Source: Bacillota bacterium
GTDB taxonomy: Bacteria > Bacillota > Limnochordia > Limnochordales > ZCTH02-B6
Length of the DNA stretch: 64,000 nucleotides
Direction: 5' to 3'
Assembly (NCBI GenBank): GCA_017577945.1
Contig: PKQS01000010.1
Span: 62,001 to 126,000 of the forward strand
Shown one piece after another: positions 26,381-34,680 of the stretch; the stretch's first letter is position 1; each line of letters opens with the position of its first letter. The notes beneath the pieces were generated by a model. It was not told where the DNA came from and did no database searches. It saw only the letters and a program-made list of their open reading frames with translations. The position numbers and the translations under genes were made by a program.

Positions 26381-27475
26381 TCATCGTCCCACTTGCTGGC
26401 GCGCTTGCACGTGCTCTCTGAACGTGCGGGAGAAAATGTGGGTGCCGTCGCCCCGGGCCACAAAAAAGAGCCATTCGGTCTCCGCAGGCTCCATGACGGC
26501 CTGAATGGCCGAGGCGCCCGGGCTCGCGATGGGCGTAGGCGGCAACCCCCGGTAACGGTACGTGTTGTAGGGTGAATCGATCTGCAAGTCGGCGTAGGAA
26601 ATCCTCGGCTTGTGCTCGTCGAACAAATAGGCGATGGTCGGATCCGCCTGCAGCGGCATGTCGATGGACAGCCGGTTGATGAACACCGATGCGATGATGG
26701 GCTCCTCGTGGCGGTAGAGCGCTTCCTTCTCCACGATGGACGCCAAGGTGACCACTTCGTGCAGGCTCATCCCCAGCGGCGCCGGCCGGCCGTCCACCAA
26801 CGGCATGACCACTTCAAGGAAGCGGTTCACCATGGTACGTATGATCTGCTCTTCGGTCATAGCCGGCGACAGCAGGTAGGTGTCCGGGAACAGGTAGCCC
26901 TCCAGCGACGGGTGGGGCTTGGCGATGGGAGGCTCGTCCCCGTAAACGAGCGACTCGTCGCTGGCCAGGCGCAGGAACCGCTCCCGGTCCACCAGGCCGT
27001 TCCTTGCCAGCAAGTCGGCGATCTGCCGCAGGTGATATCCTTCGGGAATCGTCACGCGCACCACGTGCACGCGGCCGTCCCGCAGGGCTTGCAGCACGGC
27101 CAGCAAGTTCATGTCGGAGCTCAGCAAGTAGTGGCCGGCCTGCAGCCGAGCGTCGACGCGGTATAATCGGCTGAGCCATTGGAGGAAGCGCGCCTTGCGG
27201 ATAATTCCCTTCTCTTCCAGCAACTGCGCGATCTCGGCCGTCGTCATGCCTTCCGGGATGGAGACGATCAGCGCCTGGGCATTGCGCGGCGTCGACGCAG
27301 GCAGCGTCATGTAGCGAAAGGCGGCCAGCCCCGTCAGCGCGCCGAGGCCCAGCAGCAACAGGACCCACGCCGCCAGGCGCTTCCCCAAGGGCACCTGGGA
27401 GCGGGCCGGCGCCGCCGGGCCGGTCTCGACGCTGGACAGGGCGCTATTTGCCGACAGTCCTTCCAATTTTCCCAC
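26381..27475 (-). CDS. mltG: Endolytic murein transglycosylase MltG
   Basis: The protein of about 364 residues has one N-terminal membrane helix (about 33-55), a LysM-like region and the YceG catalytic domain. VVTLASIVEKEAL carries the catalytic Glu; ISYADLQIDSPYNTYRYRGL and GLPPTPIASPGASAIQAV are family blocks. It cleaves nascent glycan strands at the membrane. The start is uncertain: GTG 27475 or TTG 27466 both lie within a few bases of the predicted transcription start, so the message may be almost leaderless. Confidence 0.93.
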   Translation of the reverse strand: MGKLEGLSANSALSSVETGPAAPARSQVPLGKRLAAWVLLLLGLGALTGLAAFRYMTLPASTPRNAQALIVSIPEGMTTAEIAQLLEEKGIIRKARFLQWLSRLYRVDARLQAGHYLLSSDMNLLAVLQALRDGRVHVVRVTIPEGYHLRQIADLLARNGLVDRERFLRLASDESLVYGDEPPIAKPHPSLEGYLFPDTYLLSPAMTEEQIIRTMVNRFLEVVMPLVDGRPAPLGMSLHEVVTLASIVEKEALYRHEEPIIASVFINRLSIDMPLQADPTIAYLFDEHKPRISYADLQIDSPYNTYRYRGLPPTPIASPGASAIQAVMEPAETEWLFFVARGDGTHIFSRTFREHVQARQQVGR

Positions 27476-27485
27476 CTCGGCCACA

Positions 27486-27514
27486 ATTATAGCCGGACGG
27501 GAGGCGGGTGGCAA
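27486..27514 (-). promoter_or_regulatory. SigA promoter of mltG
   Basis: TTGCCA (27514-27509), 17 bases, then TATAAT (27491-27486) on the minus strand, directly after the stop of the DUF1292 gene. The predicted start near 27479 leaves almost no leader before mltG. Confidence 0.7.
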
Positions 27515-27516
27515 AT

Positions 27517-27843
27517 TCAGCTATCTTCCTCGTCTTCCTCAAACGGATCGAAGTCTTCGTCCTCGTATTCCTCGTCGTCGGCGTACGCTTCGTCGCGCTC
27601 TTGCAGCGCGGCCTCGACCCGTTCGAACTCCTCGTCGTCTTCCACCGGGACCAGCGTCTGGTCGCCGTTTTCATCCTCGTCGACCCGGAAGAGGTAGGCG
27701 GCGTTCTCCTCGCCTTCCTCCGGATCCACCGGCGCGAGCAGGACGTATTGGGTGTAGTCGACCTCGATGGAGTCGACCACCTCGAAGTCCACCTCGTTGC
27801 CGTCCTCGTCCTGCAGCGTGATGATCTCCGTGTCTTCGGTCAC
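27517..27843 (-). CDS. DUF1292 (YrzB-like) acidic protein
   Basis: The 108-residue protein starts with a beta-rich DUF1292 domain (EIITLQDEDGNEVDFEVVDS, then VLLAPVDPEEGEENAAYLFR) and ends in an extremely acidic tail (from about 80, nearly all Asp/Glu). ireB-ruvX-DUF1292 is the yrzL-yrrK-yrzB cluster of Bacillus, where the DUF1292 protein is of unknown function. GTG 27843 is chosen because AGGAG lies eight bases upstream. Confidence 0.9.
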   Translation of the reverse strand: MTEDTEIITLQDEDGNEVDFEVVDSIEVDYTQYVLLAPVDPEEGEENAAYLFRVDEDENGDQTLVPVEDDEEFERVEAALQERDEAYADDEEYEDEDFDPFEEDEEDS

Positions 27844-27870
27844 CGGGACCACTCCTATCCTTGTTTGAAT

Positions 27871-28296
27871 TTAGCTTTCTCGGCGCCGACTGTCCAAATA
27901 CCCCTGCAAGATAATACCGGCGGCCACCCGATCTACCACCCGGCGCCGCCGCGACCGCCGCAGCCCGGCCTCGATCAGCATGCGCTCGGCTTCGGCGGTG
28001 CTGAACCGCTCATCCCAATATTCGACGGGGACGCCGACGGCATCCGCCAGCCGGCGCCCGAGCGTGAGAACATATTGCGCTTCGGGTCCCAGTGAACCGT
28101 CCGTCCGCCGCGGCAAACCGACCACGATGCGCTCCGGATCGTATTGTTCCACCAGCGCCCGGAGAGCCGCGAATACGTCCTCCTCGCCCGTGTTTTCCAG
28201 CACGGTGGCCGCCTGCGCCGTCAATCCCAGTTCATCGCTGACCGCGACGCCGATGCGCCGGCGGCCGACGTCCAGCGCCAGGATGCGGCGCTTCAC
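27871..28296 (-). CDS. ruvX: RuvX/YqgF-family Holliday junction resolvase-like protein
   Basis: The 141-residue RNase H-fold protein has the catalytic motifs [26 protein letters not shown] and [15 protein letters not shown]. The family matures 16S rRNA 5' ends in E. coli and may act on Holliday junctions. The name YrrK is used in Bacillus. It overlaps ireB by four bases. Confidence 0.94.
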   Translation of the reverse strand: MKRRILALDVGRRRIGVAVSDELGLTAQAATVLENTGEEDVFAALRALVEQYDPERIVVGLPRRTDGSLGPEAQYVLTLGRRLADAVGVPVEYWDERFSTAEAERMLIEAGLRRSRRRRVVDRVAAGIILQGYLDSRRRES

Positions 28297-28553
28297 CGGT
28301 TCTCCGCCAAGTACGCCTTGACCAGCTCCTCCAGCAGTTCCGCCCGTTCCACGCTGCGCACGAGGCTGCGGGCTTGCCTGTGACTCGTTATATATGTCGG
28401 ATCGCCGGACAGCAGGTAGCCGACGATCTGACTGACCGGATCATACCCCTTTTCCTCCAGCGCTGCAAATACTTCGCGCAAAATTCTTCCGGCGCGGGAG
28501 ACCTGTTCCGGCTCCATCCGGAACAGCATGGTACGGTCGAGCTCTTCGCCCAT
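28293..28553 (-). CDS. ireB: IreB family regulatory phosphoprotein (DUF965)
   Basis: The 86-residue protein matches IreB (YrzL): [10 protein letters not shown] near the start, then [20 protein letters not shown] and [12 protein letters not shown]. In Enterococcus the threonine-rich N-terminus is phosphorylated by the PASTA kinase IreK and the protein controls cephalosporin resistance. The Thr of DRTMLF is conserved here. The ATG at 28553 is the family's usual start (MGEELDRT). It follows alaS, as in Bacillus. Confidence 0.95.
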   Translation of the reverse strand: MGEELDRTMLFRMEPEQVSRAGRILREVFAALEEKGYDPVSQIVGYLLSGDPTYITSHRQARSLVRSVERAELLEELVKAYLAENR

Positions 28554-28607
28554 GACAGGCTCCAACCTCCTTGCCGGCCCGTCCGCCGGAGGCACCCCGC
28601 CGCGCCC

Positions 28608-31265
28608 TCACCGGCTGGCCCGGGCCGCCGCCACCTGCTCGCGAGCCACGGCCTTGGCGCGAGCCAGCGCGTCCGCGAGCTTGGCGGGATTCTTGCCGCC
28701 GGCGCGCGCCATGTGCGGTTGCCCGCCGCCGCCGCCCTCCGCCACGGTGGCCGCCTCCCGCACGATGTGCCCCGCGTGCACGCCCAGCTGGACGAGCCCG
28801 GGCGTCACCATGGCCACGAACAGCGCCTTGCCGCCCGACGCGGTACCCAGCACGACGACACCTTCGCCCAGGCGATCCCGCAACGTGTCGCCCATGGCCA
28901 ACAGCTCGTCGCCGTCGACGCCGTCGACGGCCGCGGTCAAGATCGCGACGCCGTCCACCCGCTCCGCCTGCGCCAGCAGCCTTTCCGCCTGCAGCGCCGC
29001 CAACTGCCGGCGCAGCTCGTCGCGCTCGCGCTCGGTCTGCCGCAGCTGCAGCAGGACCGACTCCAGCTTTTCCTCCACCTGCGCGGGCGCCACCTGAAGC
29101 CGCCTGGCTACGGCGCGCACCAGCTCGTCCCGTTCAGCGATATAGCGCCACGCGGGCTCGCCGGCCAGCGCTTCGATCCGGCGCACGCCCGCCGCCACGC
29201 TGCCTTCCGAGACAATCTTGAACGGGCCGATTTCGCCGCTGTTATTCATATGCGTGCCGCCGCACAGTTCGAGACTGTAGTCGCCGATGCGGACGACCCG
29301 CACGATTTCCCCGTACTTTTCGCCGAACAGCGCCTTCGCGCCAAGCCGCCGCGCCTGCTCCAGCGGCATTTCCTCCCAGGTGACGGGCAGGGCGGCCATG
29401 ATTTTCTCGTTGACGATCCGCTCGATGGTCGCCAGCTGCTCCGGCGTCAGCGGCTCAAAGTGCGTAAAGTCGAAGCGAAGCCGGTCGGGCGCCACGAGCG
29501 ACCCGGCCTGCAGCGCGTGCTCGCCCAGCACTTCCTGCAGCGCGGCGTGCAGCAAGTGCGTAGCGGTATGGTGCCGCATCGTCGCCACGCGCGTCTTTTC
29601 GTCCACCGTCGCCAGCACGACGTCGCCCACGCGGATGCGGCCGCTGGTGATCTTGGCGAAGTGCACGTAAACGCCGCTGTCGTTTTTCTGGACGTCTTTG
29701 ACCAAAAGCTGCCCGCCCGGAGCGGTGATGGTGCCGGTGTCGCCCACCTGGCCGCCGGCTTCGGCGTAAAAGGGTGTGGCGTCGAGGATGACCAAGGCGT
29801 CCTGCCCTTGCCGGGCTTCGCCTACCATCTCGCCGCCCACGAGCAGCGCCTGCACGCGCGCCTCCCACGACAGCGTCGTGTAGCCGACGAACCGCGTCGG
29901 CGGCACCTCCACCTGCGCCCACACTTCCGGCTCGACGCCGAGGTACGAGCCGCCGCCCCGCGCGGCCCGCGCCCGCTCCCGCTGCTCGGCCAAGGCCGCT
30001 TCGAACCCTTCGAGGTCCACCGTAAAGCCGCGCTCGGCCGCGATTTCCTGGACCAGCTCTTTCGGAATCCCGTACGTGTCGTAGAGGCGGAACACGTCGC
30101 GGCCCTTGAGGACCGTCTCGCCCCTCGCGGCCAGCTCGCCGAACAGCTCGTCCAGCACGTTCATGCCTTGGTCGAGGGTCTCGCGGAAGCGCCGCTCCTC
30201 CAGCGCGATCATGTTGTGCACGTACTCGCGCCGCTCCGGCAGCTCGGGGTACCCTACCGACATCTGCCGGATGACCACGTCGCTGATGTCGGCCAAGATG
30301 GGCTCTTCGATGCCGAGCTGCCGCGCGTGACGAGACGCCCGCCGGAGCAGGCGGCGCAGGACGTAGCCCCGGCCCTCGTTGCCCGGTACGACGCCGTCAA
30401 ACACGAGGAACGTCACGGCCCGCATGTGGTCGGTGATGACCCGCAGCGACACGTCCTTCTTCGGATCTTCGCCGTACTTGACCCCCGCCCGCTCGGCCAC
30501 CGCCTCCACGATGGGCCGCACCAGGTCGATGTCGAAGTTGCTCTCGACGCCCTGCAGCACCGCGGCGGCGCGCTCCAGCCCCATACCCGTATCGATGCCG
30601 GGCTTCTCGAGCCGGGTGTACGAACCGTCTTCTTCCTTGTGGAACTCGATGAAAACCAGGTTCCAGATTTCCAGGTACCGCTGGCAGTTGTCGCAGCCCG
30701 GTTTGCAGTTCGGATCGGCGCAGCCATACTGGGGCCCGCGATCGACGTAAATTTCCGAGCACGGCCCGCACGGGCCGACGCCGATTTCCCAGAAGTTTTC
30801 CGACTTGCCCAGGCGCACGATGCGCTCCTCGGGCATGCCGGCGATTTCCTGCCACAGGCGCGCCGCCTCGTCGTCCTGCTCGTAGACGCTGACCCAGAGG
30901 ACGTCCTTCGGAATTTGCATCCGCTCCGTGACGAACTCCCAAGCCCAGCTGATGGCTTCGCGCTTGAAATAGTCGCCGAACGAGAAGTTGCCCAGCATCT
31001 CGAAAAACGTATTGTGCCGGTGCGTATAGCCGACCCGGTCGATGTCGGGCGTGCGCACGCAGCGCTGGCACGTGGTCACCCGAGTATACTCGGGCTTGCG
31101 CAGTCCGAGAAAATACGGCTTGAAAGGCACCATCCCCGCCGCCGTCAGCAGCAGCGTCGGATCCCCGTAAGGAATGAGCGACGCGCTAGGCAGGCGCTTG
31201 TGGCCCTTTTCCTCGAAAAAACGCAAAAACTGGCTGCGGAGCTCGTCCGCGCTCCAACGCTGCAT
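28608..31265 (-). CDS. alaS: Alanyl-tRNA synthetase
   Basis: The 885-residue enzyme has the class II aminoacylation domain (about 1-240), a tRNA-recognition region, the editing domain with HHTATHLLHAAL and ELCGGTHMNNSG zinc motifs, and a C-Ala DHH-like domain ending with Gly-rich GGGGGQPHMARAGGK. It has the full length of the family. It has its own SigA promoter, a 62-base leader and a perfect 14-base palindrome over the ribosome site. It is followed 54 bases later by ireB. No T-box was found. Confidence 0.98.
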   Translation of the reverse strand: MQRWSADELRSQFLRFFEEKGHKRLPSASLIPYGDPTLLLTAAGMVPFKPYFLGLRKPEYTRVTTCQRCVRTPDIDRVGYTHRHNTFFEMLGNFSFGDYFKREAISWAWEFVTERMQIPKDVLWVSVYEQDDEAARLWQEIAGMPEERIVRLGKSENFWEIGVGPCGPCSEIYVDRGPQYGCADPNCKPGCDNCQRYLEIWNLVFIEFHKEEDGSYTRLEKPGIDTGMGLERAAAVLQGVESNFDIDLVRPIVEAVAERAGVKYGEDPKKDVSLRVITDHMRAVTFLVFDGVVPGNEGRGYVLRRLLRRASRHARQLGIEEPILADISDVVIRQMSVGYPELPERREYVHNMIALEERRFRETLDQGMNVLDELFGELAARGETVLKGRDVFRLYDTYGIPKELVQEIAAERGFTVDLEGFEAALAEQRERARAARGGGSYLGVEPEVWAQVEVPPTRFVGYTTLSWEARVQALLVGGEMVGEARQGQDALVILDATPFYAEAGGQVGDTGTITAPGGQLLVKDVQKNDSGVYVHFAKITSGRIRVGDVVLATVDEKTRVATMRHHTATHLLHAALQEVLGEHALQAGSLVAPDRLRFDFTHFEPLTPEQLATIERIVNEKIMAALPVTWEEMPLEQARRLGAKALFGEKYGEIVRVVRIGDYSLELCGGTHMNNSGEIGPFKIVSEGSVAAGVRRIEALAGEPAWRYIAERDELVRAVARRLQVAPAQVEEKLESVLLQLRQTERERDELRRQLAALQAERLLAQAERVDGVAILTAAVDGVDGDELLAMGDTLRDRLGEGVVVLGTASGGKALFVAMVTPGLVQLGVHAGHIVREAATVAEGGGGGQPHMARAGGKNPAKLADALARAKAVAREQVAAARASR

Positions 31266-31266
31266 C

Positions 31267-31280
31267 GGAGGACGTCCTCC
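31267..31280. promoter_or_regulatory. Perfect palindrome over the alaS ribosome site
   Basis: GGAGGACGTCCTCC is an exact 14-base dyad one base before the alaS ATG on the minus strand. The GGGAGGA ribosome site is inside it. As DNA it could be an operator; as RNA it could hide the ribosome site. Confidence 0.5.
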
Positions 31281-31333
31281 CTCGACAAGGCTTGCGAAAG
31301 CGATGGCAATATGTGCTTTTTCGTCGTTAGTTG

Positions 31334-31362
31334 ATCGTACAACTCGCCGCAGGAGGTGTCAA
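31334..31362 (-). promoter_or_regulatory. SigA promoter of alaS
   Basis: TTGACA (31362-31357), 17 bases, then TACGAT (31339-31334) on the minus strand. Predicted start near 31327, giving a leader of about 62 bases. Confidence 0.75.
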
Positions 31363-31369
31363 GCAAAGG

Positions 31370-31397
31370 AAAAACGGCGCAAGTTGCCCTGCGCCGT
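31370..31397 (-). terminator. Intrinsic terminator after the nifS-mnmA unit
   Basis: ACGGCGCA / TGCGCCGT stem of eight pairs with an eight-base loop, followed by five T on the minus strand, just past the stop of the 47-residue gene. Confidence 0.8.
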
Positions 31398-31400
31398 CGT

Positions 31401-31544
31401 TCACCGGGGGTTCAGCGACTGGAGCGCCTCGCCTACGCGCCGGGCTTGGCGCATCCACTTGCGGCGGGTGCGGCGGTCGGCGCGGAACATCACGTACGCG
31501 CCCAAAGCAAAGCCGACCACGCCCCACGTCAGCTTGCTCATCAT
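31401..31544 (-). CDS. Small basic protein with one membrane helix, 47 aa
   Basis: The frame from ATG 31544 begins MMSKLTWGVVGFALGAYVMF, one membrane segment (about 5-20), then a strongly basic part (RADRRTRRKWMRQARR). It lies 24 bases after mnmA and directly before a terminator, so it is the last gene of the rrf2-nifS-mnmA unit. GGGAG lies 11 bases upstream of the start. I do not recognise the family; the layout recalls short YtxH-like anchors. Confidence 0.6.
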   Translation of the reverse strand: MMSKLTWGVVGFALGAYVMFRADRRTRRKWMRQARRVGEALQSLNPR

Positions 31545-31568
31545 CGATCGGTCAGCTCCCTCTGCGCT

Positions 31569-32789
31569 TCATTGCTGCACGCCGGACGCGATGCTAGTAT
31601 GCCCAGCTGCCCGCAAACTTTCCGCCTCCTCCGCGCTCAGCTGCCGGTCGATGATGCCGCCGCCCAGCAGGTACTCGCCGTCGTACCATACGACCGCTTG
31701 ACCCGGGCTGATGGCCCGCTGCGGCTCGATAAGGCGCGTCACCACTTGCCCGCCGGGCCCGGGGAAAATTTCCGCGTCGACTTCCGGAGCGTTGTACCGG
31801 ATCTTGGCCCGCACCCGGCGCGGCCGGTCGATGCCCGGGATGCTCACCCAGTTCACGTCGCGCACCGCCAGCGCCGTGCCCAGCACGTCCTCCTCCGTCC
31901 CCACGATGAGGGCGTTGTTCTCCTTGTCGATGGCGATGACGTACAAGCGCTCGCCGCTGCTGATGCGCAAGCCCTTGCGCTGGCCGACGGTGTAAAACGC
32001 GATGCCGTCGTGCGTGCCGATGCGCCGGCCGTGCTTGTCGAGGATGGGGCCGGGGTTGTAAGCCTCGGGCCGGTACTCGCGCAAGAAGCGCCGGTAATCG
32101 TTGTCGGGAATGAAGCAGATTTCCTGGGAATCCGGCTTGGACGCCACGCCCAGGTTCCACTCCCGCGCCAGCGCGCGGATTTCCTCTTTTGTGTAGTCTC
32201 CGCACGGCGTCAGCGTGTGCGCCAGCTGCTCCTGGGTCTGGCCGTAAAACGTGTACGTCTGGTCTTTCAGCGGATCCCGCGACTTGCGCACTACGTAGCG
32301 GCCCCGCTCGGGGTCGTAGCCGATGCGGGCGTAATGCCCCGTGGCCACGTAGTCGGCCCCCAATTCCATGGCTTTCTGCAGCAGCAGGCCGAACTTGACC
32401 CTTTGGTTGCAGATGAGACACGGGTTGGGCGTCTCGCCGCGCAGGTATTCCTCGACGAACGCGTCGATGACCGCCTCCCGGAACGGTTCCTGAAAGTTGA
32501 CGACGTAGTAGGGGATGCCAAGCTTGTACGCTACCCGGCGCGCATCTTCCACCGCCGTCAGGCTGCAGCAGCCGCTCTCGGAAAATTGGCCATACGGCAG
32601 ATCCGACGGCCACAGCTGCATCGTAATGCCGATGACGTCGTAGCCTTCCTTTTTGAGCAGCGCCGCCGCCACGGAGCTGTCCACCCCGCCGCTCATGGCG
32701 ACCACGACGCGAATTTTATGCTTCGGCGGCGCACCGGGCGGCAGCGGCCACCCCGGCGCCGTGCCGTTCGTTCTCTCCATGGCTCTCAC
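31569..32789 (-). CDS. mnmA: tRNA 2-thiouridylase MnmA
   Basis: The 406-residue enzyme thiolates U34 of Lys, Glu and Gln tRNAs. The PP-loop AMSGGVDSSVAA binds ATP. The catalytic cysteines lie in NPCLICNQRVKF and SQEICFIPD. It has about 25 extra residues before the core. It overlaps the nifS stop by four bases (GTGA), and the cysteine desulfurase next door is the natural sulfur donor. Confidence 0.97.
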   Translation of the reverse strand: MRAMERTNGTAPGWPLPPGAPPKHKIRVVVAMSGGVDSSVAAALLKKEGYDVIGITMQLWPSDLPYGQFSESGCCSLTAVEDARRVAYKLGIPYYVVNFQEPFREAVIDAFVEEYLRGETPNPCLICNQRVKFGLLLQKAMELGADYVATGHYARIGYDPERGRYVVRKSRDPLKDQTYTFYGQTQEQLAHTLTPCGDYTKEEIRALAREWNLGVASKPDSQEICFIPDNDYRRFLREYRPEAYNPGPILDKHGRRIGTHDGIAFYTVGQRKGLRISSGERLYVIAIDKENNALIVGTEEDVLGTALAVRDVNWVSIPGIDRPRRVRAKIRYNAPEVDAEIFPGPGGQVVTRLIEPQRAISPGQAVVWYDGEYLLGGGIIDRQLSAEEAESLRAAGHTSIASGVQQ

Positions 32790-33964
32790 TCATTTCTCCG
32801 CCAAATCCGGACGGCCGCCGGCGCCCGCCCCCGCAGCCTCGCGACGATTTCCGCGACGGCGTCGACGACGGCCGCGACGTCTTCCATAGTCGTGTACTTG
32901 CCTACCGTCAGCCGCAAGGCGCCCAGCGTCAGTTCCTTGGGCAAGCCGATGGCCCGCAGCACGTGGGACGGCTCCAGCGAGCCCGAGGTGCAAGCCGAAC
33001 CCGCCGAGGCCGCGATGCCCGCCAAGTCCAGGTTGAGCAGCAGCGACTCGCCATCCACGCCCGGAAAGCTGAAGTGGGCGTTGTTGGGCAGCCGCTGCGT
33101 CGGGTGCCCGTTCAGCACCGCGTCCGGCACGCGGCGCCGGATGCCCTCGATCAGCGCGTCCCGCAGCCGCGCGGCGTGCTCGGCCGCTTCTATTCTTCTC
33201 GCCGCGGCGAGGCGCAGCGCGGCGCTAAGGCCGACGATGCCGGCCACGTGTTCCGTTCCCGCGCGCAAACCTCTTTCCTGGCCGCCCCCATGCAGCAGCG
33301 GCTCGACACGCAGGCCGCGCCGCACATAGAGCGCCCCCACGCCTTTGGGGCCGTACACCTTATGCCCCGACACCGCCAGCAAGTCGCAGCCGATGGCGTT
33401 GACGTCCACGTCCAGCAAGCCCACGGTCTGGACGGCGTCGACCAGGAACGGCACGCCCCGCTCGCGGGCGATGCGGCCGATTTCGCGAACAGGCTGGATT
33501 GTACCGATCTCGTTGTTGGCGTGCATGACCGCGACCAGCACGGTGCCGGGCTGCAGCGCTTCGGCCACCGCCTCGGGGCAGACCAAGCCGTACTGGTCTA
33601 CGGGCAAGCGCGTGACGCGGAAGCCGTGCCGCTCCAGGAAGGCGGCCGCCTCCAGCACCGCCTTGTGCTCCACCGCCGACACGACGACGTGGTCGCCGCG
33701 GCCTTGCTCGCGCATGGCCCAGGCGACGCCCTTGACGGCCATGTTGACGGCCTCCGTGCCGCCGGAAGTGAAGTAGATCTCCGACGGTGCGGCGCCCAGC
33801 ACGGCTGCCACTTGTTCCCGCGCCTCGTCGATGGCCGCGCGCGCTCGCCGGGCCAGCGCGTAGAGCGACGAGGGGTTGCCGTACTCGCGCCGCAACCACG
33901 GGGCCATGGCCTCGAACACTTCTTCGTCCAACGGCGTGGTGGCCGCATAGTCCATGTAAATCAC
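32786..33964 (-). CDS. nifS: Cysteine desulfurase, NifS/IscS family
   Basis: The 392-residue PLP enzyme has YMDYAATTPLDEEV at the start, HANNEIGTIQPV, the PLP lysine in SGHKVYGPKG and the active-site cysteine in SAGSACTSGS. It transfers sulfur from cysteine, here most likely to MnmA. I start at GTG 33964, eight bases after GGAGG. The rrf2-nifS-mnmA order matches cymR-yrvO-trmU in Bacillus, where YrvO is the dedicated partner for tRNA thiolation. No iscU is present. Confidence 0.95.
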   Translation of the reverse strand: MIYMDYAATTPLDEEVFEAMAPWLRREYGNPSSLYALARRARAAIDEAREQVAAVLGAAPSEIYFTSGGTEAVNMAVKGVAWAMREQGRGDHVVVSAVEHKAVLEAAAFLERHGFRVTRLPVDQYGLVCPEAVAEALQPGTVLVAVMHANNEIGTIQPVREIGRIARERGVPFLVDAVQTVGLLDVDVNAIGCDLLAVSGHKVYGPKGVGALYVRRGLRVEPLLHGGGQERGLRAGTEHVAGIVGLSAALRLAAARRIEAAEHAARLRDALIEGIRRRVPDAVLNGHPTQRLPNNAHFSFPGVDGESLLLNLDLAGIAASAGSACTSGSLEPSHVLRAIGLPKELTLGALRLTVGKYTTMEDVAAVVDAVAEIVARLRGRAPAAVRIWRRNE

Positions 33965-33987
33965 GTTGGCCACCTCCAGCGTGCACG

Positions 33988-34440
33988 TCAAATGTAGTAC
34001 ACATATTCCCGCTGGGCGGCCTGATCTTGTTCGCCCCACGCCAGCAGCTCCGCCAGCGTCAGCGAATCCACCAGCTGCACGATGCGCGCGTTCAGTTCGC
34101 GCCACAGCCGGCGAGTGGCGAACATGGGCAGGTAGTGCGGTTCCGCCCCGAGAGGCTCCCGTTCGTCCCACTCAAGTTCGATGGAGCCTTCGAGCACCCG
34201 CAGCACGTCGCCGACGTAGATTTCCTCGGGAGGCCGGGCCAGCGCGTAGCCGCCTTGGGCGCCGCGCACGCTGGCCACCAAGCCGGCTTTGCGCAGCGCG
34301 CTCATCAGCTGCTCCAGGTAGTGCTCCGACACTTTCTGGCGTCCCGCGATCTGTTTTAGCGGAATCGGGCCGTTGCCGTACAGCCGGGCCAGCTCCAGCA
34401 TCGCGCGCAGCCCGTACTCGCCCCGCGTGGAAACCCGCAT
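33988..34440 (-). CDS. cymR: Rrf2-family repressor, CymR-like
   Basis: The 150-residue protein has a winged helix (VSTRGEYGLRAMLELA, then KVSEHYLEQLMSALRKAGLV and VRGAQGGYALARPPEEI) and a dimerisation helix. It has no cysteine, so it cannot hold an Fe-S cluster as IscR does. This fits CymR, the cysteine-metabolism repressor that acts with CysK in Bacillus and lies upstream of yrvO-trmU. The ATG at 34440 has AGGAGG six bases upstream. Direct repeats over its own promoter suggest autoregulation. Confidence 0.85.
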   Translation of the reverse strand: MRVSTRGEYGLRAMLELARLYGNGPIPLKQIAGRQKVSEHYLEQLMSALRKAGLVASVRGAQGGYALARPPEEIYVGDVLRVLEGSIELEWDEREPLGAEPHYLPMFATRRLWRELNARIVQLVDSLTLAELLAWGEQDQAAQREYVYYI

Positions 34441-34477
34441 CACATGCCTCCTCCGCGTTGCAATTCCGACTGTTTCG

Positions 34478-34499
34478 CTTGACTTTACTGACTTGACTT
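34478..34499. repeat. Direct repeats CTTGACTT, candidate Rrf2 operator
   Basis: CTTGACTT occurs at 34478-34485 and 34492-34499, spaced by six bases. It covers the predicted transcription start of the Rrf2 gene. Confidence 0.5.
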
Positions 34500-34528
34500 A
34501 TACTAGCATGTGACACCGCGGGCGTCAA
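34500..34528 (-). promoter_or_regulatory. SigA promoter of the rrf2-nifS-mnmA operon
   Basis: TTGACG (34528-34523), 17 bases, then TAGTAT (34505-34500) on the minus strand. Start near 34493, inside the direct repeats. The 240 bases between rarA and the Rrf2 gene hold nothing else that I can support. Confidence 0.65.
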
Positions 34529-34680
34529 CGCCGGAGGCGAGTGCACGGCTCCCGGCGCAAAATGCGCAAGACGACATTTCTGCGCCCGGGTCGGCGCCGA
34601 AACCGGGCCGAACTGCAATCAATCGAGAAACATTATAGGGCAAACCGCTCCGCCCAACGAGCACAACGCGCCGGGTGGAC

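Noticed and set aside
31266..31333. T-box riboswitch for alaS
   Set aside because: The leader is only about 62 bases and has no T-box sequence or terminator pair.
28374..31334. Very long plus-strand frame (986 codons) opposite alaS
   Set aside because: It is the complement of alaS. Such frames arise from high GC at third positions. The protein is His/Arg-rich and has no family.
34631..34636. TATAAT on the minus strand 50 bases after rarA
   Set aside because: No acceptable -35 at 16-18 bases; the promoter at 34500-34528 is better placed for the Rrf2 operon.
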